A stretch of DNA of 64,000 nucleotides from Symbiodinium sp. CCMP2592 (Eukaryota; Sar; Dinophyceae; Suessiales; Symbiodiniaceae), in the NCBI GenBank assembly GCA_905221615.1, contig CAJNDT010006025.1, positions 626,078-690,077 on the forward strand. The letters run 5' to 3'. The translations under genes and the position numbers were made by a program. Positions 49,232 through 57,276 of the stretch are shown here, one piece after another. The notes under the pieces were generated by a model that worked only from the letters and a program-made list of their open reading frames with translations, did no database searches and was not told the origin of the DNA. Numbering within the stretch: the stretch's first letter is position 1; every line of letters begins with the position of its first letter.

Positions 49232-50437
49232 TCACTGAGTGCTCCGGGCCCTAGTGCACTCGTGCCCGGGGTGGGCACCACCACAGCCTTTCCACCAGCA
49301 CAGGTGAAAGCCTCGCCCGCACCTGCCCTTCTTCGATACCTTGAACTTGCAGGATCCGCAGTTGAAGGCGAAACAGACGGGTTTATCATTCACCTTGGTG
49401 ACGGCCCCGTCAGGCACTGTGATCGAGCCAGAGGACCCACGATCCTTGCCTTTCTTTCCCTTGCCTTTGCCTCGACCTTTGGGCGAGTCACCCTTTTCGG
49501 AGCGTTTCAAGGGGTTCGGAGGCGAGCTCTGCGCAGGCAGGTGGTTGAGAAACTGCAACACATCGCTGTGATCACTAAGAAGCTTAAGCTGTTCATCCAC
49601 CGGCTTGACACGGCCCGGGGCACCGGCCAGAGCTCCCAGAAGATTGGGAGCGGCCAGAGTGAACAAGTGACGATCAGCCGCCACAATCTGAGTCAAGGCC
49701 ACTCCGTGGTAACCAGGAGGAGCAGGCCTTTCGAGCGTCACGAAAAGCTTGTGCACCCAAGCCTCCATTGCTTGGTAAGTGGCAAGGCCTGCAAGATCGA
49801 AAGCGAGGCTCCTACGGGCCCAAGCCTGGCGAAGGGTCCACTCGGAACCTGTGTCACAGTTCTCGAACTTCTCAAGCTTTGAAGTGACCTTAAGGTTCCC
49901 GTCCGAATCAATCGACAAAGCCTTGTCCGCCTTGGCTGACTGGATTTCTTGTGCCCTCGAGAGGTACTTGCCTGGGGGCAGGTAGACAAGCGTGCCGGTT
50001 TCAAGCATTTCCACAAGTCGATCTACCACGCCGTGGGAGGGCGTGGTTTCAGGCGAAAAGTGTATCCCAGTGAGGCGGGACTCCTGAGCCTTTTGCCTGG
50101 CCAGCCGCTCGGCCACAGGCATCTTCCTGGTGACAAAGTCGTTTGAAGGCTCCACTCGATTCTTCATGTCACTGATCGAGAGGGCTTGGGCCTCAAAGAG
50201 CAATCGCCTGATGCAGGAAACCTGGTGGTGCTCGGGGGCAGGCGTGAAGACTGCCCGAATCCATTCTTTAACCTCGTCTTCACTGACGCTGTTGGGCGAG
50301 GCTGAGACCGCAAAGGCCAAGGCACCGAAAGTGTTGTAGCCTGCAGCCTCTAATATGGCATGGTTTGCAGCACTAAGTCCAACCTTCAAGGCACGCTCTT
50401 TGAAAGCAGCTTCCGAGTCCAGCGTCACACCGGCCAT
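49232..50437 (-). CDS. Gag-like zinc-knuckle protein
   Basis: A 401-residue frame from an ATG at 50,437. The first 290 or so residues are mainly helical in composition without a domain I recognise. A basic KGRGKGKGKKGK linker (about 320-333) precedes a Cys/His cluster at about 355-394, CFAFNCGSC...CGRGFHLC...CGGAHPGHEC, resembling a CCCH/CCHC nucleic-acid knuckle. The placement directly before Pol and the basic-plus-knuckle tail fit a nucleocapsid role. It ends at a TGA (49,234-49,232), after which the same frame stays open into Pol. A read-through Gag-Pol product is therefore possible, though a simple stop with internal initiation at 49,129 is equally open. Confidence 0.75.
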   Translation of the reverse strand: MAGVTLDSEAAFKERALKVGLSAANHAILEAAGYNTFGALAFAVSASPNSVSEDEVKEWIRAVFTPAPEHHQVSCIRRLLFEAQALSISDMKNRVEPSNDFVTRKMPVAERLARQKAQESRLTGIHFSPETTPSHGVVDRLVEMLETGTLVYLPPGKYLSRAQEIQSAKADKALSIDSDGNLKVTSKLEKFENCDTGSEWTLRQAWARRSLAFDLAGLATYQAMEAWVHKLFVTLERPAPPGYHGVALTQIVAADRHLFTLAAPNLLGALAGAPGRVKPVDEQLKLLSDHSDVLQFLNHLPAQSSPPNPLKRSEKGDSPKGRGKGKGKKGKDRGSSGSITVPDGAVTKVNDKPVCFAFNCGSCKFKVSKKGRCGRGFHLCWWKGCGGAHPGHECTRARSTQ

Positions 50438-50620
50438 GCTCGCAACCCTCTAGCACTAAGTGACTTGAGTCAAGCGCCTCACATAAGCGTCATGTGTGCG
50501 AACTCTGCGACATCAACGGCTAAGGGCGACACACCATGTTTTGCAGGAACTGCATACAGGCAAAACTGGGTCCCGAGGATGGGCACAGGCCCAGATCTCC
50601 TCGGTAGTCGAAAGCTCGCC

Positions 50621-52819
50621 TCAAACGGGCTCCCGGTCGCGCGCCCTTCGGCACTGAATGCAGCAATCTGGATCTGCTGCTGCCGCTCCGGCCCTTCCGA
50701 ATTTCATGTACGCCGCGGTCAAGAAACGACCGCAAAAGAAATCCGTGCTCTGCGAGTCCTTCAGGCAGTGCACAACTCCTGACACACGGTGCACATACAC
50801 AAGTTCCAAGTCCACTGGCTGCTGAAATGGTGCTCTCGCCACGTCGGCTCGGTCTTCCCCCGAGAGTGCTTCCTCGCTCCCTTCGGAAGACGAGCCACCC
50901 TCCTCCCCGCTAGCCTCCTCAAGGGGCCCGATTGCGGGAGGGATCGTGTTTGCCTTAGGCTCAGTTGGCCCCTTACGCGAGTTTTCAGCGGCTGCAGCAA
51001 GGACTCTATCAACCTCCGGCAAATCCGGATCATAGCGGCCCTCACGTATGTCAAGGAACATCGCGAGGATCTTGCCGTAAAGGGCGGTGTAAGCTTGCCT
51101 CGAGTAGATCAACGGTGACTTGTCTTTGGGCTTCACGTGGTGACCCACCAGTCTTTGGTCACTTGAAGAAAAGGACACAGTCGGGCACCTGGAGGTCCAA
51201 GTAGTGAGCGTCGCCTTTAGCGAGTGAGATCCGCGCTTCAACACTTCTTCCTCCTCGAAGCCCGCTCTCAAGAGGAAGTCTTGCAACCAAGAAGTGGCTT
51301 CCCCTGCCAGCATCGGCATGGAGGTCCATCGCCCGGCTGTCTCCGACCAGCCCGGCAAGACAAAGCCCTTGAGCTCCAACCCTTGGTTTTCACGGGCCTC
51401 GAGCCATCGGTTGGCCCAAGGCAGCTTCACGCCAGACCCAATGGCAGCATATGGCAACAGACGGGTCTTTGCCTCCTGAGTTTTCGAAGTCTTCGAAGTG
51501 AGCCCTTCCGCGATCACAAAGGTTTCGTCATGGGAGTGTTGCACCACAATGGACTTCAATCTTTGCGAGTCTGTCCACCGCGCCCCCGAGTGTAGGCAAA
51601 ACAAATGTTGCCCCATGATACAAGCATCACGGTCCTCCTCCTGGTCGATCGCCGTCTCCAGCGCCACGACCATTTTCAGAGTGAGCTCATCACGCTGGTT
51701 CAGAGGGGCCTTTGTCAAGTACAGGTCCGCCGCAAGGCCCCTGACTCTAGCACTGATGCAATTGTCAAGGGTCACATGCCTCAGGACGGCGACCCCATGC
51801 AAGAATCGCAGGGCCTCCAGGAAGTGGGAAGCCGACGTTGGTCCCCCTTGGCCGTCCTGGAAAACCTTCATGTAGTCAAAGAGATGCTGCTCACTAAAAG
51901 TCAACGGTGAGTGTATGCCACCTTTCAGCGCCCACTGAAAGAACTTCAAGAGCGCCGATGTTCTCTTGCAAAGCGTGCTGGTGGCCTTCAACCGGAAGGC
52001 TGCAACGAACGATGTCTTGACCTCGGACTCGTCAGCAGCCCGACCGACCAGGCTCGCCAGGCTGACCCCTAGTTGCGTCGCCTCCACGTCGAATAAGATC
52101 ATGAACTTCAAATTCTTAAGCGCATGCGACCTAGTTTCCTCCTCTGATCTCTGCACAGGCATCCTGTCCAGGTATTTGCGAACCATGGGGTTTAACTTGA
52201 GCTCTGCCCTCAAGTCCTCAGGCTCAGGGTCCAAAGATGAAGCGACCTCTGGGATCCCCACCAATTTCAGCGGTCGCTTGATTTCCCAAGAATAGCTCAG
52301 TCTTCCCGGCTGTTCCCAAGCTTGTTTAGGCACGGCCTCAGCTGCTTGTTTTCTCTCGAGCTCCGCCGCGACCCTTTGCACGTCCCTGTCATCCATGGGT
52401 GAAGCCAGGGGCTTTGGAGCCTCGGAACCACTATAGACTATAGACCAGACAGAAGCCTCGGCATCATCACTAGCCGGTTGACGAGCTTCGCCGTACCACG
52501 CTTCCTCAGCCTCCGATCCAAGATCACTCCAGCCACTCACGCCACCGAAAGTGCCGTCCTCAGCTGCCTGGCGATCAAGTTGGTCCCTGGCAAAACTTCC
52601 CGCCCTAGACAGCAGATCATCAAGGTGTTGTTGGAACTGAAGATCACCTGATTCGTCCTCCACCAGGACGGGGCTTTCCACACCAAGTTGGCCCTCTAGA
52701 AGGGGAGAGCCCTCGCGGGGCCCTGGCTGCAAGAGGACCTCTTCAGCCTGGGATCCTTGCGGAGGTTCCTGGGCCGCCTGACCCCCTGTATCGCAGGGAT
52801 CTGCCGCAAGGGAATCCAT
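50621..52819 (-). CDS. tyrosine recombinase of the retroelement
   Basis: A 732-residue frame from an ATG at 52,819. The N-terminal 200 residues are acidic, Gln/Glu-rich and probably disordered. A helical core-binding region spans about 260-365. The catalytic domain spans about 375-590, with SGARWTDSQRL (R414), a TSKTSKT turn near 441-447, HSLKAT (H532, with K535 where HxxR is usual), LVGHH (H560) and nucleophile Y572 in IYSRQAY. A Glu/Ser-rich tail and a CCIQCRR cluster close the protein. Such enzymes integrate a circular DNA copy by strand exchange, which explains the absence of a DDE integrase. In known DIRS and Ngaro elements the recombinase usually lies downstream of or near RT; here it precedes both the knuckle protein and RT. 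The HxxK variant could reduce or alter activity. Confidence 0.85.
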   Translation of the reverse strand: MDSLAADPCDTGGQAAQEPPQGSQAEEVLLQPGPREGSPLLEGQLGVESPVLVEDESGDLQFQQHLDDLLSRAGSFARDQLDRQAAEDGTFGGVSGWSDLGSEAEEAWYGEARQPASDDAEASVWSIVYSGSEAPKPLASPMDDRDVQRVAAELERKQAAEAVPKQAWEQPGRLSYSWEIKRPLKLVGIPEVASSLDPEPEDLRAELKLNPMVRKYLDRMPVQRSEEETRSHALKNLKFMILFDVEATQLGVSLASLVGRAADESEVKTSFVAAFRLKATSTLCKRTSALLKFFQWALKGGIHSPLTFSEQHLFDYMKVFQDGQGGPTSASHFLEALRFLHGVAVLRHVTLDNCISARVRGLAADLYLTKAPLNQRDELTLKMVVALETAIDQEEDRDACIMGQHLFCLHSGARWTDSQRLKSIVVQHSHDETFVIAEGLTSKTSKTQEAKTRLLPYAAIGSGVKLPWANRWLEARENQGLELKGFVLPGWSETAGRWTSMPMLAGEATSWLQDFLLRAGFEEEEVLKRGSHSLKATLTTWTSRCPTVSFSSSDQRLVGHHVKPKDKSPLIYSRQAYTALYGKILAMFLDIREGRYDPDLPEVDRVLAAAAENSRKGPTEPKANTIPPAIGPLEEASGEEGGSSSEGSEEALSGEDRADVARAPFQQPVDLELVYVHRVSGVVHCLKDSQSTDFFCGRFLTAAYMKFGRAGAAAADPDCCIQCRRARDREPV

Positions 52820-53095
52820 GGCAGCACAAATCGTGGGTCAACAGCTTGAAACGAAAGTTTCGTGAGAAAGGGCAGCCGCAGAAGCGTAGCTTGCATGAAC
52901 TGGCAAAGCAACATGCGAGACTGCAGGCACAGCACTGAGATTTATAGCACGATGTCCTCCCGAGCTCAAAATCGCACCGGTCCTGGGAAAACAGGCGACC
53001 TTGCAAAAGTCGCTGGCACGAGCTAGGGTTAGGGGTCCGCCGGAAGCAGGGGCATCGGCTAAGGCAACTTAGGGGTGGGTCCGAAGCGGCAAAGG

Positions 53096-53638
53096 CTAGG
53101 CCGGCTGCCCGAAGCGATCAACTCCAAGCATGCTCTCGATCCGCTGAAGTCGCCTGACCAATGAGCCTCGGTGCTCGCTGTCGATGATAGATCCAGTAAA
53201 ACCCTCCAAGTCATCAAGGCGACCTGCGATGGCCGCAAACTGTTCACGGAAGGAATCGAGACTCGATTCCAAAGGGTGCGCGAACGGTGGAGCGCACACA
53301 AGAACCGTGGCACCAGATTGCGAGTGCCAGTCACCACAAAGACGCTCCTTCTGCATGTCAGTTAAGGAAGCATAGACAGCTTCCACATCGCGAGGAGAGC
53401 AAACCTCACCGCTCTGGCTGAACCCGAGGGAGTCCTCGGAGCAGGTTTCCCAGGCCGAGCGAATCTGCAACTCCGCTTCAGGTTCTTGTGCTGTCTGCAT
53501 GTCGATGGCAAAGCGATCACATGCGTGAGCGAAGGTCAGCGCCTGAGTGCGGGCGAAGCGACGGTCCGGCTGACTGGCAGTGTGCATCCAGAGGGCCTTC
53601 CGGGTCAAGGGGGTTCCGACAGTTAGGGAAAAGCTCAT
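53096..53638 (-). CDS. coiled-coil retroelement protein, second frame
   Basis: A 180-residue frame from an ATG at 53,638 that begins one base after the TGA of the preceding frame (TGAGATG arrangement). No known domain is recognised. The C-terminal third (about residues 125-175) has heptad-like spacing of Leu/Ile with RLDDLEGF and RRLQRIESML, suggesting a coiled coil. As the first or second product of the element it may take part in Gag assembly. It could be the continuation of the upstream frame through a +1 shift or an unseen intron. Confidence 0.5.
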   Translation of the reverse strand: MSFSLTVGTPLTRKALWMHTASQPDRRFARTQALTFAHACDRFAIDMQTAQEPEAELQIRSAWETCSEDSLGFSQSGEVCSPRDVEAVYASLTDMQKERLCGDWHSQSGATVLVCAPPFAHPLESSLDSFREQFAAIAGRLDDLEGFTGSIIDSEHRGSLVRRLQRIESMLGVDRFGQPA

Positions 53639-53639
53639 C

Positions 53640-53894
53640 TCAAATGAAGCGGCGGAACAGATGCCGCAAATGTGCAATGAAAGTTTCAAGCCAGGTGATG
53701 CGAGAGGCTGAGCTTGCTGCCTGCCTGTCCAACCAATCCAAGCGATCCTCGGCCACGCGGACACGAGACTCAAGGAGGTCGTGCGAAATCTGCAAGCGAG
53801 CAAGATGGCTGGACAGAGCCTCAAAACTGGAAAGGCTGCTAGGATGCTCAGACGCCTCAGACACAGCGAGGCCTGCCGGTGCGGCCTCTCCCAT
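53640..53894 (-). CDS. coiled-coil retroelement protein, first frame
   Basis: An 84-residue frame from the first ATG at 53,894. The frame is open further upstream to 53,942 but only with a GTG. Residues from about 20 on show a clear coiled-coil pattern, LARLQISHDLLESRVRVAEDR and further heptads, ending in a basic LRHLFRRFI. It ends with a TGA overlapping the start region of the next frame, in a different phase. It may be a separate small product, the 5' part of a frameshifted Gag-like gene, or a real exon. Confidence 0.45.
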   Translation of the reverse strand: MGEAAPAGLAVSEASEHPSSLSSFEALSSHLARLQISHDLLESRVRVAEDRLDWLDRQAASSASRITWLETFIAHLRHLFRRFI

Positions 53895-54000
53895 CCGACT
53901 GCCCCACCAGGGCAGTCTTGCACGGTGCTCTAAGAGCAACACCGAGGTACGAGGGACTCGGACCTGTTAGACAGAAGTACAGGCCTCTAGAGAGCCCCAC

Positions 54001-54284
54001 ACAAAATTTTTCCCAGTGGCCCGAAATGCCACTTGATCTGCAAAACCGTCGGTGCATAGAAACATTCATAACTTCAACATGCATAGAGAACACTTTATGC
54101 AAGCGTTGAAGGTTGGGAAAATCATTCGTGTGATAAAAGCATGCTTTCACACAGAAATTAAAAGTTTGAAATCATGCAATCAATCGGTTCCCGGTTGTCG
54201 CCATTTTGAGGGTTAAGGATTACCCTCAAATAAAACAACCTTGTAGTTTAAGTGGAAAGAGTCATCCGCAAGCGGAAACGTGTC
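54001..54284 (-). repeat. block A1 (5' terminal repeat)
   Basis: This copy matches A2 at 39,239-39,523 with one T fewer. It is the transcription-side end of the element and lies directly upstream of the first coiled-coil frame. The outside flank begins TTGACTTGCTTC and does not match the flank of block B1. Confidence 0.9.
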
Positions 54285-54754
54285 TTGACTTGCTTCAAAC
54301 TATGCCAGCTCTTTCTATTCTGGTTTAGAAAAACGTCGCATGGACTTAAACACAACTGAGATTTTCAGACTTCCTCCTGAGTCATCTTGAGAACAGGTTC
54401 CAGAACTGCTGGAGTAAAATCCCCGTGGCCCCATCAGCAATGTTGCTGCGATACGCAGCAAGCGTTGTGCGTTTGCTGAAGGTTGCTGACATCTGGAGAT
54501 GCTGTTGCGCAGGCTCAAAGAAACTGGTTCGACACTTTGAAAATGCCCTGGATTGGAATGTACTTGCAACATTGATGCGGGGGTGCGGGGGACTGCCGTT
54601 GCTTTTTCTTGCAGCGACTCATTGCGCGAGCTTTTCCTGAAGTTTCATGAGCACCTTCCGTGCTTGTAGAACTGAAAGACCCAGAAGCTCCTGCAAACTG
54701 TTGCTGTCAAGGTCATCAGCATGGAACCATCTACTGCGTTGTCAACAAATCCGG
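54285..54754. other. short non-coding spacer
   Basis: Nothing recognisable is seen between the retroelement end and the tandem repeat. The short plus-strand frame here lacks an ATG start and any family resemblance. Confidence 0.5.
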
Positions 54755-55735
54755 TCGAATATAGATTTTATTCACGTTCCATGTAGCTACACGCCAGATT
54801 TCTAATGTTTTCCCCGACAAAACGAGTGTATAGTAGTCCTAGACAGAGATAGTACACGCTCCGCGCTGTGCGACAAAACGGGTGTATAATCCTATACAGA
54901 GATAGTAGACGCTCCGCGCTGCGGAAATTCGCGGAGGCTGGTATTCCCTGAACCCACTATACGGCGCTATGGCGGGAAGCAGATTTAGAAGCACGGGTGC
55001 TCCCAAAATGGCAGGAAACAGCAGCAATCAGGGCCACTACACGCCTCCCGCTGTGGTGAAATGCAAATTTCCGCGCAGTGAGCTTCGCGGTGAAGCAACC
55101 TACTACACGCACCGCGCTGTGGCGGGAAGCAGAGTTCCAAGCACCATTCCTCTGCACTTAAAAGAATCATTCGAATATAAATTTTATTCACGTTCCATGC
55201 AGCTACACGCCAGATTTCTGCTGTTTTCCACGACAAAACGGGTGTACAGTAGTAGTCCTACACAGAGATACTACACGCTCCGCACTGCGGAAATTTGCAG
55301 AGTTTGCTATTTCCTAAACCCACTACACGCACCACGCTGTGGCGAAAAGCAGATTTAGAAGCACGGGTGCTCCCAAAATGGCAGGAAACAGCAGCAATCA
55401 GGGCCACTACACGCCTCCCGCTGTGGTGAAATGCAAATTTCCGCGCAGTGAGCTTCGCGGTGAAGCAACCTACTACACGCACCGCGCTGCGGCGGGAAGC
55501 AGATTTCCAAGCACCACTCCCTTGCACTTAAAAGAATCATTCGAATCCGAATATAGATTTTATTCATGTTCCATGTAGCTACACGCCAGATTTCTGCTGT
55601 TTTCCACGACAAAACGGGTGTAATAGTCCTACACAGAGATACTACACGCCCCACGCTATTTCCTAAACCCACTACACGCACCACGCTGTGGCGGGAAGCA
55701 GATTTAGAAGCAGCAGATTTAGAAGCACGGGTGCT
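54755..55735. repeat. tandem repeat with units of about 0.4 kb
   Basis: Units start at 54,755, 55,171 and 55,548, the last one partial. Each begins near a TCGAATATA-like motif and carries TTTTATTCACGTTCCATG, CTACACGCCAGATTTCTG, GACAAAACGGGTGTA and several CACCGCGCTGTGGCGGGAA-like submotifs. The 416 and 377 bp unit lengths differ because of an extra internal sub-repeat in unit 1. Frames that cross it are by-products of the repeat. Confidence 0.85.
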
Positions 55736-56522
55736 CCCACCACGGCTTTGCAAAGCGCATTTTCATGCAGCAGATGGCTCCGGACATCTTTGTTAAGATT
55801 CTATCGGGGATGGGGGCTTGCAGAAAAAAGCCCGTACAGCCTGCGAGTGGCACTGTCAGTTGGATGACTCCATCGGAAACACTCCTACGACTGTGTCTTG
55901 GCGGGTTTGGGGATATGAAGTGGGCTTGGGGTGGCGGCTGGCGTCTTCCGGCATTTCTTTGCCAAACAACGTCTTCTCCTGGAGCTTCTTTCGACATTCA
56001 GCTTTTGTCCGATTTGACGGGCCCATTTTCGAGACCGAAAAACCCTTCGACAACGTGCGCACCACAGGGGGCCTCCCCTGTTGGCGCTGCGCTTGGTAAG
56101 AATGCAGCAAGTTTAACTTGATTGTTTGAAACGATTACGTACTGGGAAGAACCGGTGGCTTGTAAATGGTTAACATACTTTACGAGGTTAGCTATCTATT
56201 TACAAACAAATGTAAAGGGTTAAGTTGGTTTAGCTAAAGGGGTTAGCATGGCTTAGAAGAAGGGGTTTTCGAGGAGCTATTAAAGGGGTCGGTATGAACC
56301 CTATAACCCTAAAGCCCTGAACCCATACCCTGGAAACCCTGGTCGCAAGAGCTTTTTTTTTCGCTGCTGCAAGCCGTGGAAGAGTCTTTGTCATTGAAAG
56401 CCGCAGCCTTTTGAAGAACATTCAGCCCTGATGCTGTTGCCAGGCCGTGGCCTTATATTCATCTTTTTTTCTGCATGCTGGCCATGGCCATATAGTCCTG
56501 GAAGAAAGCTCGCTTTCAGGCT
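55736..56522. other. non-coding spacer
   Basis: No gene is supported. Frames on both strands overlap one another without domains. A short telomere-like fragment (near 56,300-56,340) reappears here after the element block. Confidence 0.5.
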
Positions 56523-56867
56523 TTAGCCGGAGTTTTCAGACTCATCTTCCTCTGCATGCTCCTCCTCTGCATGCTCCTCTTCTTCACCATGGTGGTCTCC
56601 TTCATACTCTGGAGAGGACTGCTCGGGCACGGTAGGGAGAGCATGCTCGTCCCCGGACTCCACGATATTCATATATTCGTACTCCCTCCATGCCCTTCTG
56701 TAGTTGCTGCGACGGACATCCCTCTCGTTGTACCACTTGATTGTGCATTTTGCACACCAGTGGTTCTGGTGTGCATTTTTCACTCTGCAGCAGCTGGGGG
56801 CACCGCATTCCGTGCATGGTCCTGCACACGGGTCCATCCTCAAACGGCGGCTGCAGGCTCCTCCCAT
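56523..56867 (-). CDS. small Cys/His-rich protein with acidic tail
   Basis: A 114-residue frame from the first ATG at 56,867; a GTG lies in frame at 56,897. Residues 14-41 hold C14, C18, C21, C26, C27, H33, H36, C38 and C41, with the final HWCAKC, a plausible two-zinc binding module. A basic, Arg/Tyr-rich middle (47-66) follows, and the C-terminus (87-112) is almost wholly Glu/Asp with EEHAEEEHAEED repeats. No family is recognised. About 100 bp upstream lies a relict spliced-leader sequence in the same orientation, suggesting the gene was once reinserted from an mRNA copy. It ends in TAA. Confidence 0.55.
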   Translation of the reverse strand: MGGACSRRLRMDPCAGPCTECGAPSCCRVKNAHQNHWCAKCTIKWYNERDVRRSNYRRAWREYEYMNIVESGDEHALPTVPEQSSPEYEGDHHGEEEEHAEEEHAEEDESENSG

Positions 56868-56965
56868 TTCACAGGCCTTGGCCCACAGAAACTGCACGTG
56901 TGCAGGAGCTTATAAGGATGGCCGTGGCCGCGACGCACTCGCAGTCTACTTTTTCTATCACAGCA

Positions 56966-56985
56966 CTTGAGCCACATGGCGACAG
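56966..56985 (-). other. relict dinoflagellate spliced-leader sequence
   Basis: On the minus strand this reads CTGTCGCCATGTGGCTCAAG. The dinoflagellate spliced leader is DCCGTAGCCATTTTGGCTCAAG. Relative to it there are three substitutions and one deletion, with GCCAT and TGGCTCAAG intact. Relict leaders in genomic DNA upstream of genes are known in dinoflagellates from recycling of processed cDNAs. Confidence 0.6.
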
Positions 56986-57276
56986 CAGGTCGCATATATA
57001 TACTGTATGAAAAAGCACCATGTCATGCATGCCCTGCATGTATATATGTATATATACATTATATACAAAAAAAGCTTCGGCTTTTGTCCTCGCATCTGTC
57101 TCTCATGCGATCTTGAGTCGGGATGCAGCCATTAACTGCATGGAATTAAATGATCGTGATCTGTGCAGCATGCCGATTAAGTCGGTGATGCACATGCTCA
57201 TGTGTGCACACACACACATGAGCAGAAGCAAAAAGTTGGTTGGCATTGCATCGCTTTCGAGCCCTGCACAGCTGGC

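Larger units (their letters stand above)
38945..54284 (-). mobile_element. tyrosine-recombinase retrotransposon (DIRS/Ngaro-like), interrupted by a LINE
   Basis: Transcribed on the minus strand, the order is A1 (54,284-54,001), two coiled-coil frames, tyrosine recombinase, zinc-knuckle Gag-like frame, dioxygenase-methyltransferase-RT-RNase H, B1 (45,400-45,126), a 5.6 kb interval with a LINE, A2 (39,523-39,239), B2 (39,219-38,945). A1/A2 and B1/B2 are essentially identical. Tyrosine-recombinase retroelements of the PAT/Ngaro type carry split direct repeats in exactly this block order (A1-genes-B1-A2-B2), whereas DIRS types carry inverted ends. No protease or DDE integrase is seen, as expected for this class. 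The alternative reading is an element spanning 45,126-54,284 next to an internally deleted derivative at 38,945-39,523. Near-identity of the repeats and intact frames argue that the copy is young. Confidence 0.7.

Noticed and set aside
45126-54284. Target-site duplication around the long copy
   Set aside because: The left flank ending GAGCTCACC and the right flank beginning TTGACTTGC share no repeat; lack of duplication is normal for tyrosine-recombinase elements.
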